A DNA stretch of 64,000 nt from a bacterium (GTDB lineage Bacteria; Patescibacteriota; Minisyncoccia; Minisyncoccales; JANBVM01). The position numbers and the translations under genes were made by a program. The stretch is from contig JAUUXB010000002.1 of NCBI GenBank assembly GCA_030588745.1, positions 1-64,000 on the forward strand, read 5' to 3'. The notes below the pieces were generated by a model, which saw only the letters and a program-made list of their open reading frames with translations, did not search any database and was not told where the DNA came from. This document shows, in pieces, positions 1-7,621 of the stretch; the first letter of the stretch is position 1; the number at the start of each line of letters is the position of its first letter.

Positions 1-1705
1 CAAACAAACCACTTACATCCCAACCAACAGTATTAGCTCCAAAAGTAACGTAAGAACTAATGGCGCTGGCAGGACCTGCAATCTGAGTAGTACCATCCCA
101 AAGAGTGATATTAGAGATATCAGTGACGGCTCCAGTTAAGGTAAGCCTGATCTTGGTTAGCCTTACTCCCTCTCTTGAACCTGTAGAAAACTTTATAGCA
201 GTAATAGGTCTATTTGAAGTTCCTTTAACATAATTCTGAGATGATGGATTTTCAGCGGCATCCAAAGCAATTGTCAAACCACCCTGACCAATTGTCATTA
301 GTGCTCCGGTCTGCTTTACAAAAGCGGTACCAACAGTTTGAGTAATAGTGGTTGCTCCACCTGAATTAGCTCCATAAGCCACAACATCAATGTATTGAGT
401 AATCTCAAATTTCACTGTTCTTTCAGTCCAGATTCCTCCGCCAATATCAACATAAGCGCAAACAGTCTTAGCTGAACCAGCATTAATGCTTAAAGGAGAA
501 CTAGATAAATCAAATGCTGCTGCATTGGATAAATCTAATTCTGCAACACTTGAACCAATTTGAGCACCTGAAACTTTAAGTATCAAGTTGCTTAAATCAA
601 CCCTAGCAGCTGTGCCAACGTGAGTGACTTTAATTGAATGAACATTAAAGCCCTCTGTTGAAGAAGCTGCAAATTTCCAGCAAGCAATCTGTTGATCAGT
701 TGCGCCAGAAAGAATGGTTGCAGCAGCTGGTGCTGTCGTTACATCAACATCAAGGTTTCCAACAGAAATTCCAGCTATTGTTCTAGTATTCCCCCAAATT
801 GGAAAAGTTCCTGAAGGAGTTACTGTTGAGGTAATATCTGAAGCAGCGTAAATACCAAATCTAATAGAATCTCCGACAGTAGCCACTGTTGAAGCAGCAA
901 TACTTCCTTTAACAGTCAAGTATTTGACTGAATAAGCTGGAATATTCCAACTAAGGTTAGTAAATGTTGCTTTGTGGGTTGTGGTGTTCAAAGCCTGAGT
1001 TGAACCTATCTGAGTTGAACCATCATATAATTTAATAGATGATACATCAGCATCAGCTGAAACTCCGCCTCGAGCAATCACGATCTTGGAAACAGTATAA
1101 GCAGTTGCGCCAGCACTAAATTTAATCTTAGAGAAAATCACGTCCTGAGCATTTAATGCTGTTTGACCAGCGACTGGTGTATCGGCAGCTAGGCTAATAA
1201 TAGCAGCTGTTCCAACTTCACCAACTCCTACACCTGCACCAAGCAGGCTGTTTAACTTGGCCTTGGTTGTTGTACCAACATAACCAGTTCCACTAGTTAA
1301 GCCATAGGTAGCAAGAATTTCACTGGCGTATTTCTCCTGAAACTTAATTACTGCTGCATTGGTTAAAGGACCAAAGTAGCTAGTTTCATTGCCAGGAGAA
1401 CCTACTCCAGAAGATCTAAGCTGGGTAGCGCTATCTGAGTTTAAGACAATCTGCAGGCATTTAACGTCATCACCTGACATGCCTGTTTTAAGACTTCGGT
1501 CAAAGCTACTAATTGTACAACCTGTAACGGTTCCTGTACCACCTTGCAGTGCAGCTAACTGGCTTGACAAACTAGTTATCAGGGCCAATAAATCAGCAAT
1601 CTGAGCTTGGAGCTCTGCAATTGTTGCACCCATAGCAGGGCCAGCAATTGTAGACAAAAAGGTGAATGTGGTAATAATCGCTACGATCTTTTTAATTTTA
1701 GTCAT
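1..1705 (-). CDS. Secreted surface protein with peptidoglycan-binding domain (3' end outside window)
   Basis: This gene is missing from the ORF track because it runs off the left edge. Translating the minus strand from the ATG at 1705 gives at least 568 codons without a stop. An N-terminal signal sequence (MTKIKKIVAII, then a hydrophobic stretch ending near GPA) is followed by a short coiled segment. Next is a PG_binding_1-like domain at about residues 70-150 (motifs SGDDVKCLQ and GYVGTTTKAKLNSLLG). At least three Ala/Thr/Ser-rich beta-sandwich-like repeats follow. The architecture is common for abundant cell-surface or S-layer-like proteins of Parcubacteria, so an envelope-structural role is inferred. 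The remainder and any C-terminal anchor are not visible. No Shine-Dalgarno lies next to the ATG, but a long GC-rich leader precedes it. Confidence 0.8.
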   Translation of the reverse strand, partial: MTKIKKIVAIITTFTFLSTIAGPAMGATIAELQAQIADLLALITSLSSQLAALQGGTGTVTGCTISSFDRSLKTGMSGDDVKCLQIVLNSDSATQLRSSGVGSPGNETSYFGPLTNAAVIKFQEKYASEILATYGLTSGTGYVGTTTKAKLNSLLGAGVGVGEVGTAAIISLAADTPVAGQTALNAQDVIFSKIKFSAGATAYTVSKIVIARGGVSADADVSSIKLYDGSTQIGSTQALNTTTHKATFTNLSWNIPAYSVKYLTVKGSIAASTVATVGDSIRFGIYAASDITSTVTPSGTFPIWGNTRTIAGISVGNLDVDVTTAPAAATILSGATDQQIACWKFAASSTEGFNVHSIKVTHVGTAARVDLSNLILKVSGAQIGSSVAELDLSNAAAFDLSSSPLSINAGSAKTVCAYVDIGGGIWTERTVKFEITQYIDVVAYGANSGGATTITQTVGTAFVKQTGALMTIGQGGLTIALDAAENPSSQNYVKGTSNRPITAIKFSTGSREGVRLTKIRLTLTGAVTDISNITLWDGTTQIAGPASAISSYVTFGANTVGWDVSGLF

Positions 1706-1945
1706 TTTTTTAATTTCGTTCTGTATTTAATTAATTATTTGTTTTTATTTCTTGTCGCGTCGACCTACCCCTCCCAAATTAATTACGACCTATTAATGTA
1801 TTGGCTTTGAGAGTGTGACTCGCGACCTTACGTATTAGCCACGAGAACAACACCCGTAACAAGCCTTTGGTACGGGAAGCGCGACTTTCGATTTTACATA
1901 TTAACACACTAAAGAAAAATGAAAACTGTGGAAAAACTTTTAAAA
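1706..1945 (-). promoter_or_regulatory. Structured GC-rich leader of the surface-protein gene
   Basis: Read on the minus strand, this gap holds a leader much richer in GC than its surroundings. It has a 6-bp hairpin (cccgta at 1853-1858 with tacggg at 1871-1876). The motif cgcgac occurs twice (1821-1826 and 1880-1885), and both copies can pair with gtcgcg at 1754-1759, so two alternative long-range pairings are possible. Highly expressed surface-layer genes often have long stabilising leaders. A regulatory role here is inference. No clear promoter hexamers could be assigned. Confidence 0.4.
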
Positions 1946-2641
1946 CTAATTAGGATTTAGTTCTAAAATTTTAATCAATACTTCAGAATAATCTTCTTTT
2001 TCAAAAAACTCTTTTGCTTGTTTTAAAATTTCTAAATCCTCCTCATTTAAGGTTCTTTGTTTTAAATCAATCAACTCTCTTTCTACCACTAATCTGACCC
2101 AAGCATTATAAGCATTATCAAGCTCTTCTGTCTCAATCTTTGTTGCCAAAAGCTTTTCTATTTTTGCTTTATTTTCCCCTAACTCTTTAAATTGAGCAAC
2201 AATCTCTTCACTAATCTCTGTTATATTCGCTAAATCCTTTGCAGCTTCAGCTACTTTTAATTTGAATTCATTTACAGCAGGAGCTAGTTTTTGAGCCTGA
2301 TTTTCTTGAGTAATGGTTTCTATCTCTCTTAGTCTTTTATTCGCTAAAAACAAGCTTAGTTTTGGCTTGTCTTGCTCAGAAACAAACATTATCTGTCCTC
2401 TCTCACTGATTTTTTTAAAGGAAAACAAGAATTCACCAGGCAAGGCATTCTGGGAAAACTGAAATAAACCAAATACTAGAAAAAAGCAAAACAGACCAGC
2501 ATAAACTGGTTTCAAGCTTGGGAATAAACCAAACCCTAGATTTTCTCCTAAAATTTCCTTTTTAGTTGATATTACGAACTCTTTTCTAGGTTTTGTTTGG
2601 TTTAATTTCTTTAGATTTCTAATCAGTTGAATATCATTCAT
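1946..2641 (-). CDS. DUF5667-type membrane protein paired with ECF sigma factor
   Basis: The product is about 231 aa. The ORF track starts at a TTG (2674), but the ATG at 2641 gives the N-terminus MNDIQLIRNLKKLNQ, which fits this family better; the TTG start would prepend an odd hydrophobic stretch. There is one transmembrane segment around residues 47-65 (VYAGLFCFFLVFGLF). The following PGEFLFSFKKISER region and helical C-terminal half resemble DUF5667. In Patescibacteria such genes commonly follow an ECF sigma gene, as here (124 nt downstream of the sigma ORF). The inferred role is a membrane-anchored partner or anti-sigma-like protein. The helical extracytoplasmic part could sense envelope state. 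Confidence 0.6.
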   Translation of the reverse strand: MNDIQLIRNLKKLNQTKPRKEFVISTKKEILGENLGFGLFPSLKPVYAGLFCFFLVFGLFQFSQNALPGEFLFSFKKISERGQIMFVSEQDKPKLSLFLANKRLREIETITQENQAQKLAPAVNEFKLKVAEAAKDLANITEISEEIVAQFKELGENKAKIEKLLATKIETEELDNAYNAWVRLVVERELIDLKQRTLNEEDLEILKQAKEFFEKEDYSEVLIKILELNPN

Positions 2642-2764
2642 AAGAATCAATAATATAAGAATAAAAGATAACAATCCTTATATATATATGACGATTATAA
2701 TGCAAAAGTATTACTCTTTCTTGAATGCGCAATCTTTTCTAATGGCTGTAAGTTCTTTAATGTC

Positions 2765-3298
2765 CTAAATCGAGTTTTTGCTGTCATAATTATTATTTAT
2801 TGCTGTCCGAAGAGCTCTTAGGGCTCTGTGAAGCAATACTCTTGTTGTTTGCTTTGACCTGTTTAAAAGACCTGATATCTCAGATATAGGCAAATCATCT
2901 AAATAATGCCAAATAATAACATTTTGATAGTCCTCTTTTAAATGAAGCAAAGCTTGTCTTACTTTATCCATGTCTGAATTTAATAGGACACGTTTCTCTA
3001 AATCCTGTGTTGGGTCAATAATAGAAGGAGTAAAAGGATTATTTACTGATACTATATTAGCTCTGCCCTTTTGCCGATAGTGATCAATAACTAAATTATT
3101 CGCTGTTTTATATAAAAATGCTCGGACATTTCTAATTTCTCCTTGTTTTTCCTTAAAAACAACCCAAGTTCTTGAAAAAGCTTCTGAAGTTAAATCTTCA
3201 GCTGTTTCCTGAGAATTTACCTTGAAAAATACAAACTTATATATTTTATCTATATATCTATCGTATATCTGACTGAATTTTTTTCTAGGGTCTGACAT
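2765..3298 (-). CDS. ECF-type sigma-70 family RNA polymerase sigma factor
   Basis: This is a 177-aa protein with sigma region 2 near the N-terminus (YDRYIDKIYKFVFFKV, TAEDLTSEAFSRTW) and a region 4 helix-turn-helix near the C-terminus (ISEISGLLNRSKQTTRVLL). It lacks regions 1 and 3, so it belongs to the ECF group that redirects RNA polymerase to a small regulon. It sits between a DeoR-like regulator upstream and a DUF5667 membrane protein downstream, which together look like an envelope-response unit. Its upstream region carries an array of TAGGACA motifs that overlaps the end of the preceding gene. Confidence 0.9.
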   Translation of the reverse strand: MSDPRKKFSQIYDRYIDKIYKFVFFKVNSQETAEDLTSEAFSRTWVVFKEKQGEIRNVRAFLYKTANNLVIDHYRQKGRANIVSVNNPFTPSIIDPTQDLEKRVLLNSDMDKVRQALLHLKEDYQNVIIWHYLDDLPISEISGLLNRSKQTTRVLLHRALRALRTAINNNYDSKNSI

Positions 3299-3327
3299 GT
3301 GATTTGTAGTATAAATGGGTTTATAAA

Positions 3328-3382
3328 TAGGACAATGTCCTACTAATTATATTATATAATGTAGTGTCCTATATTGTCCTAT
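3328..3382 (-). promoter_or_regulatory. TAGGACA palindrome and tandem repeats upstream of the sigma gene
   Basis: TAGGACAATGTCCTA (3328-3342) is a perfect inverted repeat with 7-bp arms and a 1-nt centre. Two further direct copies of TGTCCTAT start at 3365 and 3375, exactly 10 bp apart (one helical turn), and overlap the stop codon of the preceding regulator gene. Read on the minus strand, AGGACA lies 18 nt upstream of a TATAAT. The array could therefore be an operator, a -35 element, or both. The binding protein is unknown; the adjacent DeoR-like protein or the ECF factor itself are obvious candidates. Confidence 0.5.
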
Positions 3383-4037
3383 CTATCTTGAGCTTGTAAA
3401 AAGTAGTGTTTCTTTCCCCTTTTCTTTCTACTAAACCATCTTTTAATAATTTACTGAAATCACGGCGTAAGGTTCTTTTGCTCACATCTGGAAAAACGTC
3501 TTTTACCTCCCAGACCTGAACACCTTCTTTTTGTTTTAAAATATCTAAGATTCTTTTCTGCCTGTCAGAAACCTCTGCTTTACTTTGCTCTAAACCTGGT
3601 GTTTCAGGCAGTAAAGGACTATCAAGCCCCTGGGTAAGCTGAACAGGTAATACTTCTTGTTCCACAATTTCTTTCTTTTCCCTTTGTGCTTCCATAGCTT
3701 TAGCAAAGGAGAGTTGTTTTTCTTGTTGTTTTGATTCTTTTAGCTCTTGTATGACTTTTTTGTACTCTTCCTGAAGGTTTAAAATGTCGTCTTTCTTAAC
3801 CCAGTTCTGAGCTTTAGCAATTTCAAAAAAACTATCCAGAGCCTCAAGCTGATTAGAGCGGTTTTTAACAATTGCTGGATCTTCAGGGCTGGAATCAGGA
3901 CTAAAGCAAACAACAAAATAAGCCAAAATCTCATCAGCCAATTCTCTCATCTGAAACCTCAAGGGTTCTTTTTTAGGAAAAAGCAATGTCAGTCTATATA
4001 GTTCATTTGTTATTTCAACTACGCGATTTTTGTCCAT
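3369..4037 (-). CDS. DeoR-like HTH transcriptional regulator
   Basis: This is a 222-aa protein. The first ~100 residues are a helical domain of unknown type (LRFQMRELADEILAYF). A Gln/Glu-rich, probably coiled linker follows at about 100-160. A winged-helix domain of the DeoR/HTH_11 kind forms the C-terminus (RQKRILDILKQKEGV ... SKRTLRRDFSKLLKDGLV). The HTH at the C-terminus is the reverse of classical DeoR proteins but is a layout seen in Patescibacteria. It has a good promoter of its own and precedes the sigma gene, so it may regulate that gene. Ligand and targets cannot be told from sequence. Confidence 0.7.
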   Translation of the reverse strand: MDKNRVVEITNELYRLTLLFPKKEPLRFQMRELADEILAYFVVCFSPDSSPEDPAIVKNRSNQLEALDSFFEIAKAQNWVKKDDILNLQEEYKKVIQELKESKQQEKQLSFAKAMEAQREKKEIVEQEVLPVQLTQGLDSPLLPETPGLEQSKAEVSDRQKRILDILKQKEGVQVWEVKDVFPDVSKRTLRRDFSKLLKDGLVERKGERNTTFYKLKIDRTI

Positions 4038-4052
4038 AGTTTTTATACAACA

Positions 4053-4104
4053 ACTATATCAAAAACAAGAACTATGGTCAAAAAAAATACAACAGTGCTG
4101 TTGT
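4053..4104 (-). promoter_or_regulatory. Promoter and palindromic operator candidate of the DeoR-like gene
   Basis: On the minus strand, TTGACC (4076-4081) and TATAGT (4053-4058) are 17 nt apart, close to sigma-70 consensus, leaving a leader of only about 9 nt before the ATG at 4037. Just upstream of the -35 box lies ACAACAGTGCTGTTGT (4089-4104), an inverted repeat with 7-bp arms. A TTGTTG half-like sequence also follows the -10 box. This fits autoregulation by a dimeric regulator, which is inferred. Confidence 0.55.
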
Positions 4105-4526
4105 AAAAAATATGGGGAAGGTTGCGTTTCCTTCCTATTCGTAAAGGCTACCGCCTAGGCTCGATCTCGATTACGATTCAATTATCCTCTGCATTCTTTT
4201 CCATCACATCACTCCATCAGTTTTGGTAAAGAACTGGATAGAGATCCTATCCATTTATAATTTATTATTTTTTAAAATTTCTGTCAACTGTGGAAAAAGT
4301 TCTGGAAAACTCAATAATAATTTAGGGATAACTTAGGGAATAACTTGAGAAAATCTTGTTCATATTAACTTCATAACAACTTTATATTATTCATATCTAT
4401 GTTTGTTGGCGATTTTTTATCGGTGCTCGGTCTAGCGGACGATTTTAGAACCTTGAAATGGGAGGAAGTGTTTGGTTATCCGGAGGGGGCTTTGAAACAA
4501 ATGAGAAAATTGTTGGTTATTGCTAC
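4105..4526. other. Long intergenic region, no gene seen
   Basis: This covers most of the 555-nt gap between divergent genes 3369-4037 and 4593-5735. No convincing coding frame was found. It contains, on the minus strand, a hairpin ggaagg/ccttcc followed by ATATTTTTT (about 4112-4140), a second hairpin ggatag/ctatcc near 4229-4248, and one copy of the recurrent GTTCTAA element at 4422-4454. It may hold a small RNA, but nothing matches an RNA family I recognise. Confidence 0.4.
4422..4454 (-). repeat. GTTCTAA/GGAGC element, copy A
   Basis: Minus-strand reading is GGTTCTAAAATCGTCC, then 6 nt, then CGAGC, followed by GATAAAAAATCGCCAA. It shares GGTTCTAA.ATCGTCC with copy G (55.7 kb) and AAAAAATCGCCAA with copy D (53.7 kb), so the family relationship is clear although the terminator half is decayed here. 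Confidence 0.5.
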
Positions 4527-4555
4527 TTGAAAGGTCTTCTAGCAAATGTTAAAAT
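4527..4555 (+). promoter_or_regulatory. Promoter of the SppA/ClpP-fold protease gene
   Basis: TTGAAA (4527-4532), a 17-nt spacer and TAAAAT (4550-4555) form a good sigma-70 promoter on the plus strand. Transcription would start near 4562, giving a leader of about 30 nt before the ATG at 4593. Confidence 0.55.
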
Positions 4556-4592
4556 AAATCAGCGACCGAAATCCTCAAAATTTTGAATAAAC

Positions 4593-5735
4593 ATGATAGG
4601 CAAAGAATTAATCAACCAAATTCAAGAAATAAGGAAGTCAAAAGTAGTAGCCTACATAACAGGAGATAGGCCATTTTTTGCAACGGCTAGAATAGCAGAA
4701 GATGCGGTAAGGCCTCTCTATGAACATTTACTTTCAATCGGAAAGAATAAGAAGATAGACCTATTTCTCTATAGTAGAGGAGGAGACGTTAGTATCCCAT
4801 GGCGCATAGTCAGCATGTTTAGAGAATTCTGTGATGAATTTTCTGTAATAGTGTCTTACAAGGCTCACAGTGCAGCTACTCTAATATCTCTAGGCGCAGA
4901 CAGAATATTAATGGGGAAGAAAGCAGAACTCGGACCAATAGACCCTACGCTGGTTAAAACAACAGCTGGAGGAACAGCATTGTCTCGACAGGAAATTAGC
5001 GTTGAAGATGTAAATTCTTATATTTCTTTCTTAAGAGAGAAGGCAAATATTAATGACCAATCTGCTTTGGCACAAATGCTTTCTATTCTTGCCAATAATC
5101 TCACTCCCCTTACCCTCGGAGCCGTGAATCGACAAAGCTCCCATATTAGGTTGGTAGCAAGGAAACTTTTACTTTCACGGAAAGAGAAACTTGAGGAAGA
5201 AAAAATAAACTCAATTATAGAAACTCTCACAGAGAGAATTTACTCTCATGGTCATGCAATAGGCAGAAAAGAAGCCAAGGAAATCGGCTTATCAATTAAA
5301 ATGCCAGACAAACAGCTGGAAGAAACTTCATGGAATCTCTACTTGAAGTATGAAGATTTCTTAAAGCTTAATGAACCTTTGGATCCATTAGTTATTTTGA
5401 CAGGAAGAGAAGAACAGCATTTAGAAAATATTCATATTGGTGTTATAGAAAGTGAGAATAAAACACATGTATTCCCGATACAAGTCGACCTTAAAAGAAA
5501 AAGGCAAGTCTCACCCAATTTACAGATAAACCTCAATCTAACATTAAATTTACCTCCAAGCATTAGGCCAGAAAATATTCCACAGAATACCCAGCAAATC
5601 GTACAGCAAATGGTCAACCAGGCCGCTCGAAATCTACAACCACTTGTTCAACAGGAAATCATAAGACAATCACCAGAAATAGGTTTAGATATGAAAATAT
5701 ATGGAGGTAGATGGCAAAAACATAATCAAGAATAA
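4593..5735 (+). CDS. SDH/SppA-like serine protease of the ClpP/crotonase fold
   Basis: This is a 380-aa protein. Residues ~10-130 resemble the serine dehydrogenase proteinase (SDH_sah, PF01972) branch of the ClpP/crotonase fold. It has a glycine-rich strand-turn (LFLYSRGGDVSIPWRI), the nucleophile-elbow-like segment KAHSAATLISLGADRI with candidate Ser in HSAA, and a downstream GPIDP motif typical of membrane-associated SppA/SDH proteases. No signal peptide or TM segment is visible, so it is probably cytoplasmic. The C-terminal ~120 residues are unlike known domains and become Gln/Asn-rich. It forms a two-gene unit with the next gene (3-nt gap). Function beyond 'protease-like' is not known. 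Confidence 0.7.
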   Translation: MIGKELINQIQEIRKSKVVAYITGDRPFFATARIAEDAVRPLYEHLLSIGKNKKIDLFLYSRGGDVSIPWRIVSMFREFCDEFSVIVSYKAHSAATLISLGADRILMGKKAELGPIDPTLVKTTAGGTALSRQEISVEDVNSYISFLREKANINDQSALAQMLSILANNLTPLTLGAVNRQSSHIRLVARKLLLSRKEKLEEEKINSIIETLTERIYSHGHAIGRKEAKEIGLSIKMPDKQLEETSWNLYLKYEDFLKLNEPLDPLVILTGREEQHLENIHIGVIESENKTHVFPIQVDLKRKRQVSPNLQINLNLTLNLPPSIRPENIPQNTQQIVQQMVNQAARNLQPLVQQEIIRQSPEIGLDMKIYGGRWQKHNQE

Positions 5736-5738
5736 AAG

Positions 5739-5945
5739 ATGAAAGAAAGACAGGTAAAACTTAACATCAATTTCAGAATCTTGCCCTTTGGACATGCTTC
5801 GGTTGAGATAAAAGATCGTAAGGGAAAAAGAAAAAAAGAAACCCCTCTGTATGCTGAACCGAAAACTTCTAATCTCGAGTGGATGGAAATTACTTTTGAT
5901 GGAATAGATTATATAGTGCCAAAGACAACAGGTGGCTTCTTATGA
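5739..5945 (+). CDS. Small protein encoded with the SDH-like protease
   Basis: This 68-aa, Lys-rich protein begins 3 nt after the protease stop, so the two are almost certainly co-transcribed and possibly act together. It has no TM segment or Cys motif. Predicted strands (VKLNINFRILPFG, ASVEIKDRKGK, WMEITFDGIDYIV) suggest a small beta-rich fold. No family recognised. It ends in TGA, evidence against UGA reassignment in this genome. Confidence 0.6.
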   Translation: MKERQVKLNINFRILPFGHASVEIKDRKGKRKKETPLYAEPKTSNLEWMEITFDGIDYIVPKTTGGFL

Positions 5946-6019
5946 AGCTAGTTGATGATTAATATTCTGAAGAAAATAATTAGAAACCAATAAAACATCT
6001 CTGTCCCGAAATAAGAAAT

Positions 6020-6040
6020 GCCCATCGCTGGGCTTTTTGG
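6020..6040. terminator. Bidirectional intrinsic terminator
   Basis: gcccatcgctgggc (6020-6033) forms a 5-bp GC stem with a 4-nt loop, followed by ctttttgg on the plus strand. It would end the protease unit on the plus strand and also lies at the end of the HEPN/HNH operon on the minus strand, immediately after element copy B. Confidence 0.7.
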
Positions 6041-6062
6041 TTTGCCGGTCGGTCTCAAACTC
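6039..6062 (-). repeat. GTTCTAA/GGAGC element, copy B (divergent)
   Basis: Minus-strand reading starts GTTTGAGACCGACCGG and is followed within 10 nt by the gcccagcgatgggc hairpin. GTTTGAGACCGAC matches GTTCGAGACCGAC of copy H at 56.1 kb. Again the order is gene end, element, hairpin. Confidence 0.45.
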
Positions 6063-6078
6063 AAATAAAATTTGGGGG

Positions 6079-6870
6079 CTAAGAAAAATGTTTAATAAGT
6101 TGGAAAATATAATTAGCGTATTCTGAAAAAATCTGTAGGTTAGCATAGACAACCTTCGCATTTAACTGTTTACCAGTCGGATGACCAGCACTGTTTCTAT
6201 TCAAACGAATAAAGTTAAACACCCCATCAAGATAGGTCTCCCAGTCTCCCTGTAACTCCTTAGGTAAATCTTTTACATCGTTTACAAGCTCTTGCTTAAA
6301 TTCTTTATATTGAGTGTAAATAAATCTGTCTTTTATTTTCTTTTCAAATGTTGATTTGCGCATAGCATCTTTAATCCAAGTCAAATAAGCTTCAATGAGA
6401 AGTAACATTAAATTTTCTGAAGCAACCCCTAAGGTTAAAGTAGCAGATAACAGATGCCGCCTATTATAGGCTGTAACAGATTCGCCAATATAAGCAAGGG
6501 TTATATCATCTATATCTGGCACCCTTTCTTTTAATGCTTTTACATATCCTTCTGGGTCATATGGCAACCAATCCTCTTGCTGAAAAGCTTCTTTACCATA
6601 TTCGGTAATGCTTAACCATGGGTAGCCACTATTTTTGTCTCCGGGAAGACCGGGGTATAGAAAACCATTGTTTATAAACTCTTGGACAATTTCTCTAATG
6701 ATCGAGTAGGTCTCATCGTGTTGATAGCCAGGAACATCTCTAAGAGAATCGCGGAACAAAGAATACAAATTTCCCATTTGTATCTTTGGTCTCTTGTAGG
6801 GATTGTCAGGAGGGGGAGTCTGTTGTTTAAAGTATTCAATTAATTTATTTTTTATTTCTTCTCTGTCCAT
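6079..6870 (-). CDS. HEPN-like protein, partner of an HNH nuclease
   Basis: This is a 263-aa protein. The C-terminal helical region contains FIRLNRNSAGHPTG, which fits the R-x4-H signature of HEPN domains (Arg, Asn as the polar second residue, His). Such domains are usually metal-independent RNases in toxin-antitoxin and phage-defence systems. The N-terminal ~100 residues look like a small winged-helix-type module (VQEFINNGFLYPGL ... LSITEYGKEAF). It begins 13 nt after the HNH gene stop and is the last gene of the operon. Alternative: a non-catalytic HEPN-like scaffold. A defence role is inferred from gene pairing. Confidence 0.55.
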   Translation of the reverse strand: MDREEIKNKLIEYFKQQTPPPDNPYKRPKIQMGNLYSLFRDSLRDVPGYQHDETYSIIREIVQEFINNGFLYPGLPGDKNSGYPWLSITEYGKEAFQQEDWLPYDPEGYVKALKERVPDIDDITLAYIGESVTAYNRRHLLSATLTLGVASENLMLLLIEAYLTWIKDAMRKSTFEKKIKDRFIYTQYKEFKQELVNDVKDLPKELQGDWETYLDGVFNFIRLNRNSAGHPTGKQLNAKVVYANLQIFSEYANYIFQLIKHFS

Positions 6871-6883
6871 AAAACTTTATAAA

Positions 6884-7609
6884 TTATGTTTTTATATTAC
6901 TACCCGAAACAGCAATCCAAATTTCAAATTTTCCCCATATTACAACATGATATAATGTCGAACCATATATGTCCTCTGCGTGATGAACAGTAAAACCGGG
7001 ACCCCTATTAACCTTAATTCCATTGACCCGCAGGAATGCATTTAATTTTTCTAGTTCTGAATTGATAATATTCCTTACTACCGGATGGATAGTTTTTATT
7101 TTTCTATCATCCTTAATTAATTTATTTTTCAATTTAAATTCTAATCCTCTAACAAGTTTATTAGCAAAAGGATCCAATAACTTTGATACTGAAACACGAA
7201 GCACCATTGATTTGCCGGGGACGGTGGGACCAAAATTTCTCATAAGGCCTTTGGGCACATCTTCTGTGTGTATAGAATCCTTTATAATCTTTTCGAGATC
7301 GGCTCCTTTACGCATTCTGCTTATTCCTTTTTCGGTAGACAATGGAATGAGCTTACGGATAACATCTTCTGAAATGCCAGAAGCAGCAATGTTCTCAAAT
7401 CCTACACAGACAGCAATTTTTTTGTATAACTCTTCTTCAATCTTCCCTAATCTGTTATTACACTCAAAGCAAGCAGGGGCAACCCATTTCTCAATATCTT
7501 TCGGTGTTGAATCTGGGTACCATGATTTTGGAAAAATATGGTCTTTTGTAAGTTCTTCGAAATAATTTAGGCAATAAACACAGTGTTGATTGTAAAATTT
7601 CTTAGGCAT
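6884..7609 (-). CDS. HNH endonuclease
   Basis: This is a 241-aa protein. Its N-terminal HNH domain of the HNH_5 kind has CVYC (residues ~11-14), the core KDHIFPKSW (~23-31) and the zinc-binding ACFECNNRLGKIEEE (~46-60). The His of DHIF and the Asn residues of CNN fit the metal/catalytic positions. The remaining ~180 residues are of unknown fold and may recognise a target. It sits in a tight operon between a Cys-rich membrane protein upstream (12-nt gap) and the HEPN-like gene downstream. It carries no methyltransferase or helicase partner, unlike classical restriction systems. Confidence 0.75.
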   Translation of the reverse strand: MPKKFYNQHCVYCLNYFEELTKDHIFPKSWYPDSTPKDIEKWVAPACFECNNRLGKIEEELYKKIAVCVGFENIAASGISEDVIRKLIPLSTEKGISRMRKGADLEKIIKDSIHTEDVPKGLMRNFGPTVPGKSMVLRVSVSKLLDPFANKLVRGLEFKLKNKLIKDDRKIKTIHPVVRNIINSELEKLNAFLRVNGIKVNRGPGFTVHHAEDIYGSTLYHVVIWGKFEIWIAVSGSNIKT

Positions 7610-7621
7610 TATGAAAATTTG

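Noticed and set aside
1389-1810. Plus-strand ORFs of 71 and 67 aa
   Set aside because: They lie antisense to the surface-protein gene and its leader; the minus strand has the signal peptide and peptidoglycan-binding motifs.
7023-7565. 180-aa plus-strand ORF
   Set aside because: It is antisense to the HNH gene, whose zinc and catalytic motifs are clear; a shadow of a real gene.
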